This document shows positions 1 to 9,700 of a stretch of 64,000 bases of DNA, one piece after another (the first letter of the stretch is position 1; every line of letters starts with the position of its first letter). Origin of the DNA: Methyloversatilis discipulorum (lineage in GTDB: Bacteria > Pseudomonadota > Gammaproteobacteria > Burkholderiales > Rhodocyclaceae); NCBI RefSeq assembly GCF_000527135.1, contig NZ_AZUP01000001.1:2232001-2296000 (forward strand), read 5' to 3'. The notes under the pieces are model-generated. The model saw nothing but the letters and a program-made list of their open reading frames with translations, made no database searches and was not told the DNA's origin. A program made the translations under genes and the position numbers.

Positions 1-688
1 GGTTGCTGGTGAGCACCCGGGCTTGCGCGTCATACAGCACCACGGCCTCTGACAGCGCGCCGAGCAGCACGCGGAAACGTTCTTCGCTCGCGGCCAGCGA
101 GCGTTCCGCCTGCTTATGTCCCGTGATGTCGTGACAGATGACCAGCAGCGCCGGCTGCCCCTGATGGGACAGCGGACGGGTTGCCGCCGACACCCAGCGC
201 ACAGAGCCGTCGTGACGGCGCAACGGCAGTTCCACATCGTCGGTGCCACGGCCCTGCGCCAGCACCTCGACCACACGTGACCGGTCTTCGGCGGTCTGGC
301 AGAACTCGGCAATGCTGCGACCACGCAGCGCATCGGGGCTCTCGTTGGCCATCGTGGCCAGGGCGGCATTGAGCACGCGCATGCCACCGTCCGGCAGTGA
401 ACAGATGCAGGCGGGCATCGGCAACTCGTGCAGAAGCGCCGCGGTATCGTCGGCCGGCGGAGGCGACGGCACGATCGCTTGCGACGTCGACCCGCTGCGT
501 AACAGCCAGATGCCGCAGGCCACGCACCAGCCCAGCCAGCCTGCCTGTGCCGCCCACGGTTGGTCGATCAGGACGAGGGCGCCGGGTGCCCAGAGCGCCG
601 CCACGCCAAGCGCCAGGCGCGCACGGGAGCGATCGGGTGTGCGGAGCGGGCCGAAAAAACCGGACAGGAGGCCTTTCAACAAGGTCAT
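1..688 (-). CDS. PAS-domain sensor protein, N-terminal part (runs off the left edge)
   Basis: The reading frame starts at an ATG whose complement is 686-688, 7-8 nt after a GGAG ribosome site, and stays open to the window edge, giving about 229 residues with no stop. The start reads MTLLKGLLSGFFGPLRTPD. Two short hydrophobic stretches follow (about residues 25-60). A PAS domain comes next, with MPACICSLPDGGMRVLNAAL and the typical PAC end RHDGSVRWVSAATRPL and LLVICHDITGHKQAE, and a second PAS may begin at the edge (SEERFRVLLGAL). It is divergent from narX, so it may sense redox state or an electron acceptor. The output domain (histidine kinase or GGDEF/EAL) lies outside the window and cannot be named. 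Confidence 0.75.
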   Translation of the reverse strand, partial: MTLLKGLLSGFFGPLRTPDRSRARLALGVAALWAPGALVLIDQPWAAQAGWLGWCVACGIWLLRSGSTSQAIVPSPPPADDTAALLHELPMPACICSLPDGGMRVLNAALATMANESPDALRGRSIAEFCQTAEDRSRVVEVLAQGRGTDDVELPLRRHDGSVRWVSAATRPLSHQGQPALLVICHDITGHKQAERSLAASEERFRVLLGALSEAVVLYDAQARVLTSN

Positions 689-856
689 CCATTTCTCCAG
701 GAGCGAAACGACGAGCGGGATTCTGGCTCGGGGCCGGCGTGCGGCGGCGCTGCTGCACGCACCGGAAGCGGCTGTCTTCGCACCTTCGAGCGGCGGAGGA
801 CGAAGACGTTCCGGTCTCAAGGATAGTACAAGGAAATAAGTGCGCGGCAAGACCGC

Positions 857-870
857 TTGACGTCGATCAC
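857..870 (+). promoter_or_regulatory. FNR/DNR-type box upstream of narX
   Basis: TTGAC-GTCG-ATCAC matches the FNR/ANR/DNR consensus (TTGAT-N4-ATCAA) except for the fifth base of the left half and the last base of the right half. A TAAACT hexamer at 904-909 could be a -10 element and would put transcription start almost at the narX ATG. It lies between narX and the divergent PAS gene and could serve either. Functional use is inferred. Confidence 0.45.
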
Positions 871-916
871 GTCGTAGACCTCGAAATTCGCACGCACAGC
901 CCCTAAACTCGGACAC

Positions 917-2824
917 ATGTCGAAACGAGAACACTGGGGACTGGGCGCCAAGCTGGCTGTCGCTGCGGCGCCGTTCGCCCTGCTCGCGCTGCTGTCGATC
1001 ACGCTCACGCTGTGGATGTCATGGCAGCTCGATGGCGGCGCTGCCGCCGTGAACGAGGCCGGGCGCATGCGCATGCAGGCTTACCGCATGTCGCTGCTGG
1101 TCGCCACCGGCGAACGCGAAGCGCTGCCGCACGCCCGACGCGAATTCGAACGCAGTCTCGAACTGCTGCGTGCCGGCGACCCCGAGCGCCCGCTGTTCAT
1201 GCCGCTGGACAACGACATCCGGCGCAGCTTCGATCAGGTACGCGGCGACTGGCGTACCTACAGCGAGCGCTGGCTCGACGCCGCACCGCGCGGCAGCGAC
1301 GGTCTGCGCGACGACACCGCGCGCTTCACCGGGCGCATCGATGCGCTGGTGGCCGGCATCGAGAACCACATGTCGCACTGGACAGCGCTGCTCAACCTGC
1401 TGCAACTCGCAACGATGGCGCTGGCCGTGATCGGTGCGGTGGTGTTGCTCTACATCGGCTATCTGTTCGTGCTGGAACCGGTGGGTCAGCTCAAGCAGGC
1501 GCTGGAGCGGATTCAGCAGGGCGATCTGGGCGCCCGCGTCGAACGCGGCAGCAGCGACGAATTCGGCACGCTGGCCGACGGCTTCAACGACATGGCGGAA
1601 CAGATACAGGCCATGTACCGCAATCTCGAAGCCAAGGTGACGTCCAAAACGGCCGAGCTGCAGGAAAAGCGCGAGCGACTGGAGGCGCTGTACGAAGTGA
1701 CCTCGCTGATCGCCACCGCCCGCTCGCTGGAAGAACTGGCGCGCGGCTTCGTCGGCTACGTCGCGCGCGCCGTGCACGCCGACGGCGTCGCGCTGCGCTG
1801 GTCCGATGAATCGAACCAGCGCTACCTGATGCTCGCCTCGCAAGGACTGCCGGCCTACATGACCGACGGCGAGCGCTGCCTGAAGGCGGACGAATGCCAT
1901 TGCGGCGCGCCGAACGCCCCGCCCTTCGCGCGCGTCATCCCGATCCGTACGATGGGCGGCGAGGCGCTGCAATACTGCGGCGAGGCCGGCTTCGAAACTC
2001 TGGTGTCGGTGCCGGTTCGCCTGAAGGACAGGCTGATGGGCGAGGTCGACCTGTTCTTCCACGCCAGCGTGGAGCTGTCCGCGCCGGCCCGTTCGCTGCT
2101 CGAAGCGCTGGCGACCCATCTGGCCAGCGGCATGGAGAACCTGCGCCTCAACGCGCTGCAGAACGAAGCCGCGGTATCGCAGGAGCGCAACTTCCTGGCC
2201 AGCGAACTGCACGACTCGATCGCGCAGTCGCTGGCCTTCATGAAGATGCAGGTCGAAATGATGCGTGACGCGCTGGCCGCGCACGACGAGACCGCCGCGC
2301 GTGCGATGCTGGACGAACTCGAAGCCGGCCTGCGCGAAAGTTCGGGCGACGTGCGCGAACTGCTGCTGCACTTCCGCACCCGCGCCAATGCCGAGGACAT
2401 CGAAGCCGCCCTGCTCGCCACGCTGCGCAAGTTCGAACACCAGAGCGGCGTGCGCGCCTCGCTGGCGATGCGCGACCACGGACTGCCGCTGCTGCCGGAC
2501 GTGCAGATCCAGGTGCTGCACATCGTGCAGGAAGCGCTTTCGAACGTACGCAAGCATGCGCGCGCCGGCCATGTCTGGCTCGACGTGCAGCAGCAGCCGC
2601 AATGGCGCTTCGAAGTACGCGACGACGGTCGTGGTTTTTCCACCGACGGCGGCCCGCCGGACGAAACCCATGTCGGACTGCGCATCATGACCGAACGCGC
2701 CGCGCGCATCGGTGCCCGCATCGAGGTGTTCTCGACCCCCGGTCGCGGCACCTCGGTCATCCTGACGTTGCCTGCCAGCGACCCCACACTGCTCGACCTA
2801 CAGCCCATGCAGGCCGCCTCATGA
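917..2824 (+). CDS. narX: nitrate/nitrite sensor histidine kinase NarX
   Basis: Membrane sensor kinase of the Nar two-component system, which would detect nitrate/nitrite in the periplasm and phosphorylate NarL. The 635-residue protein has a first membrane helix at about 11-35, then a periplasmic helical sensor beginning NEAGRMRMQAYRMS, which resembles the ligand-binding P-box of NarX. A second membrane helix lies at about 155-180, followed by a HAMP linker, a GAF-like region with a cysteine cluster (CLKADECHC), the HisKA_3 site ELHDSIAQS with phospho-acceptor His at about 432, and a HATPase with DDGRGF. Length and domain order are normal for NarX/NarQ. It overlaps the next gene by 4 bp (ATGA), so the two are translationally coupled. 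Confidence 0.93.
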   Translation: MSKREHWGLGAKLAVAAAPFALLALLSITLTLWMSWQLDGGAAAVNEAGRMRMQAYRMSLLVATGEREALPHARREFERSLELLRAGDPERPLFMPLDNDIRRSFDQVRGDWRTYSERWLDAAPRGSDGLRDDTARFTGRIDALVAGIENHMSHWTALLNLLQLATMALAVIGAVVLLYIGYLFVLEPVGQLKQALERIQQGDLGARVERGSSDEFGTLADGFNDMAEQIQAMYRNLEAKVTSKTAELQEKRERLEALYEVTSLIATARSLEELARGFVGYVARAVHADGVALRWSDESNQRYLMLASQGLPAYMTDGERCLKADECHCGAPNAPPFARVIPIRTMGGEALQYCGEAGFETLVSVPVRLKDRLMGEVDLFFHASVELSAPARSLLEALATHLASGMENLRLNALQNEAAVSQERNFLASELHDSIAQSLAFMKMQVEMMRDALAAHDETAARAMLDELEAGLRESSGDVRELLLHFRTRANAEDIEAALLATLRKFEHQSGVRASLAMRDHGLPLLPDVQIQVLHIVQEALSNVRKHARAGHVWLDVQQQPQWRFEVRDDGRGFSTDGGPPDETHVGLRIMTERAARIGARIEVFSTPGRGTSVILTLPASDPTLLDLQPMQAAS

Positions 2825-3498
2825 ACAGTACGCACGACGACACACCGATACGCATCCTGCTGGTCGATGACCACACCCTGTTCCGCCGTGGTCTGACCGC
2901 CCTGCTGTCGCGCGACCCGAAGCTGCAGATCGTCGGCGACGCCGCCGACGCGGGAGAGGCGCAGCGGCGCGCCGAGGCACTACAGCCCGACGTCATCCTG
3001 CTCGACAACCACTTGCCCGGCGTCAATGGTGTCGACGCGCTGCCGGCGCTGCGCGAGGCGGCGCCGGGCGCGCGTCTGATCATGCTCACCATCAGCGAGG
3101 ACGGCGAAGATCTGGCCGCCGCGCTGCGCGCCGGCGCCAGCGGCTATCTGCTGAAGACGATGGAGGGCGAAGCGCTGTCGCGGGCCATCCATCGCGCCAT
3201 GCGCGGCGAGCCGGTGGTGGCCGACGAAATGACCGGCAAGCTGGTCGAGGTATTCCGCCAGGCGGCCACCCCGACGCCCGCTGCGGCCGAGACGCCGCCC
3301 CAGAGCGGCGCACTGTCGCCGCGCGAAACCGACATCCTGCGCGGCATCGCCCGCGGCGACAGCAACAAGGTGATCGCCCGCGACCTCGGCATTGCCGAAA
3401 CCACGGTGAAGATCCACGTGCAGCACATCCTGCGCAAGCTGGGCGTCGCCTCGCGCGTACAGGTCGCCGTCATCGCGGTGGAACGCGGCCTGATCTGA
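2821..3498 (+). CDS. narL: nitrate response regulator NarL
   Basis: DNA-binding response regulator of 225 residues that would be phosphorylated by NarX and control nitrate-responsive genes. The receiver domain has the acidic pair VDDH (Asp16-Asp17), the phospho-acceptor Asp62 in LLDNHLPG, the T/S switch in MLTISEDG and the Lys in GYLLKTMEG. A short Pro/Ala linker leads to a LuxR/FixJ-type helix-turn-helix (LSPRETDILRGIARGDSNKVIARDLG is the recognition region, given here in part). The ATG overlaps the narX stop. The narK1 operon begins 323 bp downstream on the same strand and is the obvious target. Confidence 0.93.
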   Translation: MNSTHDDTPIRILLVDDHTLFRRGLTALLSRDPKLQIVGDAADAGEAQRRAEALQPDVILLDNHLPGVNGVDALPALREAAPGARLIMLTISEDGEDLAAALRAGASGYLLKTMEGEALSRAIHRAMRGEPVVADEMTGKLVEVFRQAATPTPAAAETPPQSGALSPRETDILRGIARGDSNKVIARDLGIAETTVKIHVQHILRKLGVASRVQVAVIAVERGLI

Positions 3499-3583
3499 CA
3501 TCGGCACACCGGTTGCCGGGTTCGTCGAAAGCGTGACAGACGGGCGACAGGCCTGCTCGACCGTGCGCAGCGCCACCGTTGCA

Positions 3584-3632
3584 GTCGCGGCCAAGAGCCG
3601 GTCTTGCGGGAGCAAGCTCTGCTCGCGACGAA
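3584..3632. repeat. degenerate REP palindrome downstream of narL
   Basis: A decayed member of the dispersed REP family seen elsewhere in the window, with core GCGGGAGCAAGCTCTGCTCG followed by CGAC. It lies just after the narL stop, in the usual intergenic position for REPs, and could help form a weak 3' end. Confidence 0.5.
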
Positions 3633-3654
3633 CCCCATGTCGCAGCCGCACTCA

Positions 3655-3668
3655 TTGACCCTGGTCAA
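3655..3668 (+). promoter_or_regulatory. FNR/DNR box upstream of narK1
   Basis: TTGACCCTGGTCAA is a perfect inverted repeat of the FNR/DNR type (TTGAC-N4-GTCAA). A class II position would put transcription start near 3703. A TAAGAT hexamer at 3787-3792 is an alternative -10 element nearer the gene. Oxygen- or NO-dependent control of the narK1K2GHJI operon is inferred from the match and from the known regulation of this operon in other denitrifiers. Confidence 0.65.
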
Positions 3669-3680
3669 CCCTCCTCCATT

Positions 3681-3745
3681 CGGACGATGCAGTAGTTCTT
3701 CGGAACTACCCGAACGTCCGCGTCATCGTTCTTCCGCATCGTCCG
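3681..3745 (+). promoter_or_regulatory. nested inverted repeats in the narK1 leader
   Basis: An outer 10-bp inverted repeat, CGGACGATGC (3681-3690) with GCATCGTCCG (3736-3745), encloses an inner hairpin GTAGTTC-TTCG-GAACTAC (3692-3709). The inner loop is a C(UUCG)G-type tetraloop, very stable in RNA. The element is either a structured leader or a pair of operator sites. The halves do not fit the NarL heptamer TACYNMT. Confidence 0.5.
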
Positions 3746-3821
3746 TGCGCTACCACCGAAGGATGCCGCCGTACTGACCCGCTCCCTAAGATCGCATCAG
3801 TCTTAAAGGGAGGATTCCGTC

Positions 3822-5069
3822 ATGACCAGGAAAGGGCAGGCACTGTCGGTGCTGATCGTCAGCACCCTGGCGTTCACCGTGTGCTTCATGGTGTGGATGA
3901 TGTTCGGCGTGATCGGCATACCGATCAAGAAGGCGCTCGATCTCAACGCCACCCAGTTCGGTCTGCTGACCGCCACGCCGGTGCTCACCGGCTCGCTGGT
4001 GCGGGTGCCGCTGGGCATCTGGACCGACAAGTACGGCGGTCGCATCGTGATGACGCTGCTGATGGCGGCCACCGTGCCGGCGATCTGGATGATGAGCTAT
4101 GCCACCGAGTACTGGCATTTCCTCGTCATCGGCCTGTTCGTCGGCCTGGCCGGCGGTTCGTTCTCGGTCGGCACGCCCTATGTCGCGCGCTGGTTCCCGA
4201 AGGAGCAGCAGGGCTTCGCGATGGGCGTGTATGGCGCTGGCAACTCGGGCGCGGCGGTCAACAAGTTCGTCGCACCGGCCCTGCTGGTCGCTTTCGGCTG
4301 GACCATGGTGCCGCAGGTGTACGCCGCCATCATGCTCGGCACCGTCATCATCTTCTGGCTGTTCAGCCACAGCGACCCGGCCCACCTGGTGCCGAGCAAT
4401 GTGCGCTTCGTCGACCAGCTCAAGGCGCTGAAGGACCCGCGCGTGCTGAAGTACTGCCAGTACTACAGCATCGTGTTCGGCGGTTACGTCGCGCTCAGCC
4501 TGTGGATGGTGCAGTACTACGTCGGCGAGTACGGCCTCGACATCCGTGCCGCCGCGCTGCTGGCCGCCTGTTTCTCGCTGCCCGGCGGCGTGCTTCGCGC
4601 GATCGGCGGCTGGCTGTCCGACAAGTACGGCGCGCACAGCGTCACCTGGTGGGTGCTGTGGGTGAGCTGGATCTGCCTCTTCCTGCTCAGCTACCCGCAG
4701 ACGCAATTCACCGTCGTCACCATCAACGGTGAGCAGACCTTCCATATCGGTCTGAACGTGTATGCCTTCACCGGCCTGATGTTCATCCTCGGCATCGCCT
4801 GGGCCTTCGGCAAGGCCAGCGTGTTCAAGTACATCAGCAACGACTACCCCGCCAACATCGGCACCATCAGCGGCATCGTCGGCCTGGCCGGCGGCCTTGG
4901 CGGCTTCGTGCTGCCCATCATGTTCGGTGCCCTGCTCGATCTGACCGGCATACGCTCCAGCGCCTTCATGTTGATGTACGGCGTGGTGTGGGTGTCGCTG
5001 ATCTGGATGTACTTCACCGAAGTCCGCCGCACCCCGCTGATGGACAGCACGTCCGCAGCCCAGTCCTGA
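3822..5069 (+). CDS. narK1: nitrate/nitrite MFS transporter NarK1
   Basis: Inner-membrane transporter of the NNP family in the major facilitator superfamily, 415 residues with 12 predicted helices. It carries nitrate-signature glycine-rich stretches: GAGNSGAAVNKF near residue 140 in helix 5 and GLAGGLGGFVLPIMFG near residue 354 in helix 11. The MFS loop motif is WTDKYGGRIVM. Short NarK1 proteins of this kind usually act as nitrate/proton symporters that start nitrate uptake, which is family knowledge. A strong ribosome site (GGGAGG) precedes the ATG. It is first in the narK1-narK2-narGHJI gene line, 22 bp before narK2. Confidence 0.92.
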   Translation: MTRKGQALSVLIVSTLAFTVCFMVWMMFGVIGIPIKKALDLNATQFGLLTATPVLTGSLVRVPLGIWTDKYGGRIVMTLLMAATVPAIWMMSYATEYWHFLVIGLFVGLAGGSFSVGTPYVARWFPKEQQGFAMGVYGAGNSGAAVNKFVAPALLVAFGWTMVPQVYAAIMLGTVIIFWLFSHSDPAHLVPSNVRFVDQLKALKDPRVLKYCQYYSIVFGGYVALSLWMVQYYVGEYGLDIRAAALLAACFSLPGGVLRAIGGWLSDKYGAHSVTWWVLWVSWICLFLLSYPQTQFTVVTINGEQTFHIGLNVYAFTGLMFILGIAWAFGKASVFKYISNDYPANIGTISGIVGLAGGLGGFVLPIMFGALLDLTGIRSSAFMLMYGVVWVSLIWMYFTEVRRTPLMDSTSAAQS

Positions 5070-5091
5070 ACCGGACACCACGGAGATCATC

Positions 5092-6750
5092 ATGAACGCA
5101 AGCACACACGCCGGCACCCGTCCGGTACAGGGCGCCCCCCGCGGCCCCGATGTCGAGGACTGGCGGCCGGAGGACGATGCCTTCTGGGAATCGACCGGCA
5201 AGAAGGTGGCCTACCGCAACCTGTGGATCTCGATTCCCGCGCTGCTGTGCGGATTCGCGGTCTGGGGCATGTGGGGCATCATCACCGTGCAGATGCTCAA
5301 CCTGGGCTTTCCCTTCACCCAGGACCAGCTGTTCACGCTGACCGCCATCGCCGGCATCTCCGGCGCCACGATGCGCATCCCGGCCTCCTTCCTGATCCGC
5401 CTGGCCGGTGGCCGCAACACCATCTTCCTGACCACGGCAATGCTGCTGGCGCCGGCCATCGGTACCGGCATCGCGCTGCAGCACACCGACTGGCCGCTGT
5501 GGGTGTTCCAGCTGATGGCGCTGTGGTGCGGCGTCGGCGGCGGCAATTTCGCCAGTTCGATGTCCAACATCAGCACCTTCTTCCCGAAGCGGCTGCAGGG
5601 CACCGCGCTGGGCCTCAACGCCGGCCTCGGCAACTTCGGCGTGACGACGATGCAGATCGTCATCCCGCTGGTGATGACCGTGCCGCTGCTCGGCGCCTTC
5701 GGCGGCGAGCCGATGACGCTGATGAAGGACAGCGGCTGGATCTTCGGCAAGATCGCCGCCGGCACACCGACCTGGATCCAGAACGCCGGCTTCGCCTGGG
5801 TGCTGTCGCTGGTGCCGCTATCCATCCTGTGCTGGTTCGGCATGAACAACCTGAAGGCGGTGTCGCCCGACACCGGCAACCCCATCGTCGCCTTCTCGAA
5901 GATCACCTATCTGTACACGCTGGCCTTCGTACCCGCGATCTTCATGCTCTATCTGTACCTGCCGGCGCCGACCGGTCTGGGCCTGCTGAACATGTGGGTG
6001 GCGATTCCGCTCGACATCATCATGGCGCTGACGGTGATGAAGCTCGCCGCCTTCGGCCCGATGCGCGAAGGCGTGACCCGGCAGTTCAAGATCTTCAGCG
6101 ACAAGCACACATGGTCGATGACCATCCTGTACATCGTCACCTTCGGTTCCTTCATCGGTTTCTCGATGGCGCTGCCGCTGGCGATGAAGGTGATCTTCGG
6201 CGTCAGCCACGTGCCCGATGCCAATGGCGTCATGCAGCACACGCTGCCGAACCCGAACGCGCCCACCGTGCTGGCCTTCGCCTGGATCGGCCCCTTCGTC
6301 GGCGCCGCCGTGCGCCCTCTCGGCGGCTGGATCTCCGACAAGTGGGGCGGCTCCATCGTCACGCAGATCATCTCGCTGGTGATGGTCGTCGCGTCGGTGG
6401 CGGTCGGTTACGTGATGAAGCTGGCCTACAGCTCGGCCACGCCCGAGCAGTACTTCCCGATGTTCCTCGGCCTGTTCATCGTGCTGTTCTTTGCCAGCGG
6501 CATCGGCAACGGTTCGACCTTCCGCACCATCGGCGTCATCTTCGATCGCCAGCAGGCCGGCCCGGTGCTGGGCTGGACGTCCGCGGTCGCCGCCTACGGC
6601 GCCTTCATCGCACCGGTGGTCATCGGTGCGCAGATCAAGGCCGGCACGCCCGAGCTCGCGATGTACGGCTTCGCCGCGTTCTACGCGATCTGCCTGTTCA
6701 TCAACTGGTGGTTCTACCTGCGCCGCAATGCGTACGTGAAGAACCCCTGA
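5092..6750 (+). CDS. narK2: nitrate/nitrite MFS transporter NarK2
   Basis: Second NNP-family transporter, 552 residues, longer than NarK1 because of a hydrophilic N-terminus (about 45 residues) and larger loops. Nitrate-signature stretches are GLNAGLGNFGVTTMQ near residue 174 and, late in the protein, GWTSAVAAYGAFIAPVVIG. The MFS motif GGWISDKWGG is present near residue 410. NarK2-type proteins generally exchange nitrate for nitrite across the inner membrane, which suits the cytoplasm-facing NarG site. Paired NarK1/NarK2 before narG is common in denitrifying proteobacteria. It ends 39 bp before narG. Confidence 0.9.
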   Translation: MNASTHAGTRPVQGAPRGPDVEDWRPEDDAFWESTGKKVAYRNLWISIPALLCGFAVWGMWGIITVQMLNLGFPFTQDQLFTLTAIAGISGATMRIPASFLIRLAGGRNTIFLTTAMLLAPAIGTGIALQHTDWPLWVFQLMALWCGVGGGNFASSMSNISTFFPKRLQGTALGLNAGLGNFGVTTMQIVIPLVMTVPLLGAFGGEPMTLMKDSGWIFGKIAAGTPTWIQNAGFAWVLSLVPLSILCWFGMNNLKAVSPDTGNPIVAFSKITYLYTLAFVPAIFMLYLYLPAPTGLGLLNMWVAIPLDIIMALTVMKLAAFGPMREGVTRQFKIFSDKHTWSMTILYIVTFGSFIGFSMALPLAMKVIFGVSHVPDANGVMQHTLPNPNAPTVLAFAWIGPFVGAAVRPLGGWISDKWGGSIVTQIISLVMVVASVAVGYVMKLAYSSATPEQYFPMFLGLFIVLFFASGIGNGSTFRTIGVIFDRQQAGPVLGWTSAVAAYGAFIAPVVIGAQIKAGTPELAMYGFAAFYAICLFINWWFYLRRNAYVKNP

Positions 6751-6789
6751 CCCCATGCCCCCGCCGAGCCCCGCTACAGGAGAGCACAC

Positions 6790-9700
6790 ATGAGCCACTT
6801 TCTCGACCGACTGACCCACTTCTCCGCCCCGAAGGAGAGCTTCTCGGGCGATCACGGCATCGCCACCGGCGAAGACCGCAGCTGGGAGGATGCCTACCGC
6901 GACCGCTGGGCGCACGACAAGATCGTGCGCTCCACCCACGGCGTGAACTGCACCGGTTCCTGCTCGTGGAAGATCTACGTCAAGGGCGGCATCGTCACCT
7001 GGGAAACCCAGCAGACCGACTACCCGCGCACCCGCTGGGACATGCCCAACCACGAGCCGCGCGGCTGTGCGCGCGGTGCCAGCTACAGCTGGTACCTTTA
7101 CAGCGCCAACCGCGTGAAGTATCCGATGGTGCGCGGCCGCCTGCTCAAGAGCTGGCGCGAGGCGCGCCTGAAGCATGGCCCGGTCGAAGCCTGGGCCTCC
7201 ATCGTCGAGAACGACGCGAAGCGCCGTGACTACCAGCAGGTGCGCGGCCTCGGCGGCTTCGTCCGCTCCAGCTGGGACGAGGTGAACGAGCTGGTCGCCG
7301 CCGCCAACGTCTACACCATCAAGAAGCACGGCCCGGACCGCATCATCGGCTTCTCGCCGATCCCGGCGATGTCGATGGTGAGCTATGCCGCCGGCAGCCG
7401 CTACCTGAGCCTGATCGGTGGCGTCTGCATGAGCTTCTACGACTGGTACTGCGACCTGCCGCCGTCCAGCCCGCAGATCTGGGGCGAACAGACCGACGTG
7501 CCGGAATCGGCCGACTGGTACAACTCGACCTACATCATCGCCTGGGGCTCCAACGTGCCGCAGACGCGCACGCCGGACGCCCACTTCTTCACCGAGGTCC
7601 GCTACAAGGGCGCGAAGACCGTCGCCGTCACGCCCGACTACGCCGAGATCAGCAAGCTGGCCGACCTCTGGCTGCACCCGAAACAGGGCACCGACGCCGC
7701 GGTGGCGATGGCCATGGGCCACGTCATCCTGAAGGAGTTCTACTTTGGCAGCGCCGCAGAGCGCCGGGCCGCCCCAAGCGAGGCGGACCCCCTCGGGGGG
7801 CGGGCGCCGCGCAGCGGCGACCTGGGGGCCGGAAGATCTGCGTACTTCGATGATTACGCGCGCCGCTACACCGATCTGCCCATGCTGGTGCTGCTGAAGG
7901 AACACACCCTGCCCAACGGCAAGACGGTGATGGTGCCGGACCGCTACGTGCGCGCCAGCGACTTCAACGGAAAGCTGGGGCAGGCCAACAATCCTGACTG
8001 GAAAACGGTCGCCTTCGACGAGAACGGCCGCGTCGTACTGCCCAACGGCGCCATCGGCTTCCGCTGGGGCCCGGACGGCCGCGCCGACGCTGGCCAGTGG
8101 AACCTCGAAGCGAAGGAAGCGCGCCACGGCGGCGACGTGAAGCTGAAACTGTCGGTGCTCGAAGGCGATACCACCCCGGTCGAGCACACGCAGGTCGCCT
8201 TCCCCTACTTCGGCGGCATCGAGCACGAACACTTCCCGAACAGCCCGCAGGGCGGCGGCGACGTGCTGCTGCGCACGGTGCCGGTGCAGCGCATCGCGCT
8301 CGGCAAGGCAGGCGACAAGCGCGACGCACTGGTGGCCACCGTGTTCGACCTGCAGGTCGCGAACTACGGCGTCGGCCGCGGTCTTCCCGGCGACACCGGT
8401 GCGAGCAGCTACGATCAGGACATCGCCTACACGCCCGCCTGGCAGGAGAAGATCACCGGCGTGCCGCGCGACCAGATCATCACGGTTGCCCGCCAGTTCG
8501 CCGACAACGCCGACAAGACCCGCGGTAAGTCCATGGTCATCATCGGCGCGGCGATGAACCACTGGTACCACTGCGACATGAACTACCGCGGCATCATCAA
8601 CATGCTGATGATGTGCGGTTGCATCGGCCAGAGCGGCGGCGGCTGGGCGCACTACGTCGGGCAGGAGAAGCTGCGCCCGCAGACCGGCTGGACCGCGCTC
8701 GCCTTCGCACTCGACTGGATACGCCCGCCGCGGCAGCAGAACTCGACCAGCTTCTTCTACGCGCACACCGACCAGTGGCGCTACGAAAAGCTCGGCGTCG
8801 AGGAAGTGCTGTCCCCGCTCGCCGACAAGTCGCTGTTCGGCGGCAGCATGATCGACTACAACGTGCGCGCCGAGCGCATGGGCTGGCTGCCCAGCGCGCC
8901 GCAGCTGAAGACCAACCCGATCCAGGTGGTGCGCGACGCCAACGCGGCGGGCGTCGATCCGAAGGACTACGCGGTCGGCGCGCTGAAGAACGGCCAGCTC
9001 GAACTGAGCTGCGAGGACCCGGACGCGCCGCAGAACTGGCCGCGCAACATGTTCGTGTGGCGCTCCAACATCCTCGGTTCCAGCGGCAAGGGCCACGAGT
9101 ACTTCCTGAAGCACCTGCTGGGCACCAGCAACGGCGTGCAGGGCAAGGACCTCGGCTCGGACGACGCCAAGCCGCAGGAAGTGAAGTGGCACACGGAAGC
9201 GCCCGAAGGCAAGCTCGACCTGCTGGTGACGCTCGATTTCCGCATGAGCACCACCTGCCTGTATTCGGACATCGTGCTGCCGACCGCCACCTGGTACGAG
9301 AAGAACGACCTCAATACCAGCGACATGCACCCCTTCATCCACCCGCTGTCGACCGCGGTCGACCCGGCCTGGCAGTCGAAGAGCGACTGGGACATCTACA
9401 AGGGCTTCGCCAAGAAGTTCAGCGAAGTGTGCGTCGGCCACCTCGGCGTCGAACGCGAACTGGTGCTGACGCCGCTGATGCACGACAGCCCGGCCGAACT
9501 GGCCCAGCCCTTCGGCGTCGCCGACTGGAAGCGCGGCGAGTGCGATCTGATCCCGGGCAAGACGGCGCCGCAGATGACGGTGGTCGAGCGCGACTACCCG
9601 AACGTCTACAAGCGCTTCACCGCGGTCGGCCCGCTGCTGACCAAGGTGGGCAACGGCGGCAAGGGCATCGCCTGGAACACGCAGGACGAGGTGCGCCAGC

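Noticed and set aside
3692..3709. Inverted repeat in the narK1 leader as a NarL 7-2-7 site
   Set aside because: The halves GTAGTTC/GAACTAC do not fit TACYNMT in either direction; the C(UUCG)G loop suggests an RNA hairpin instead.
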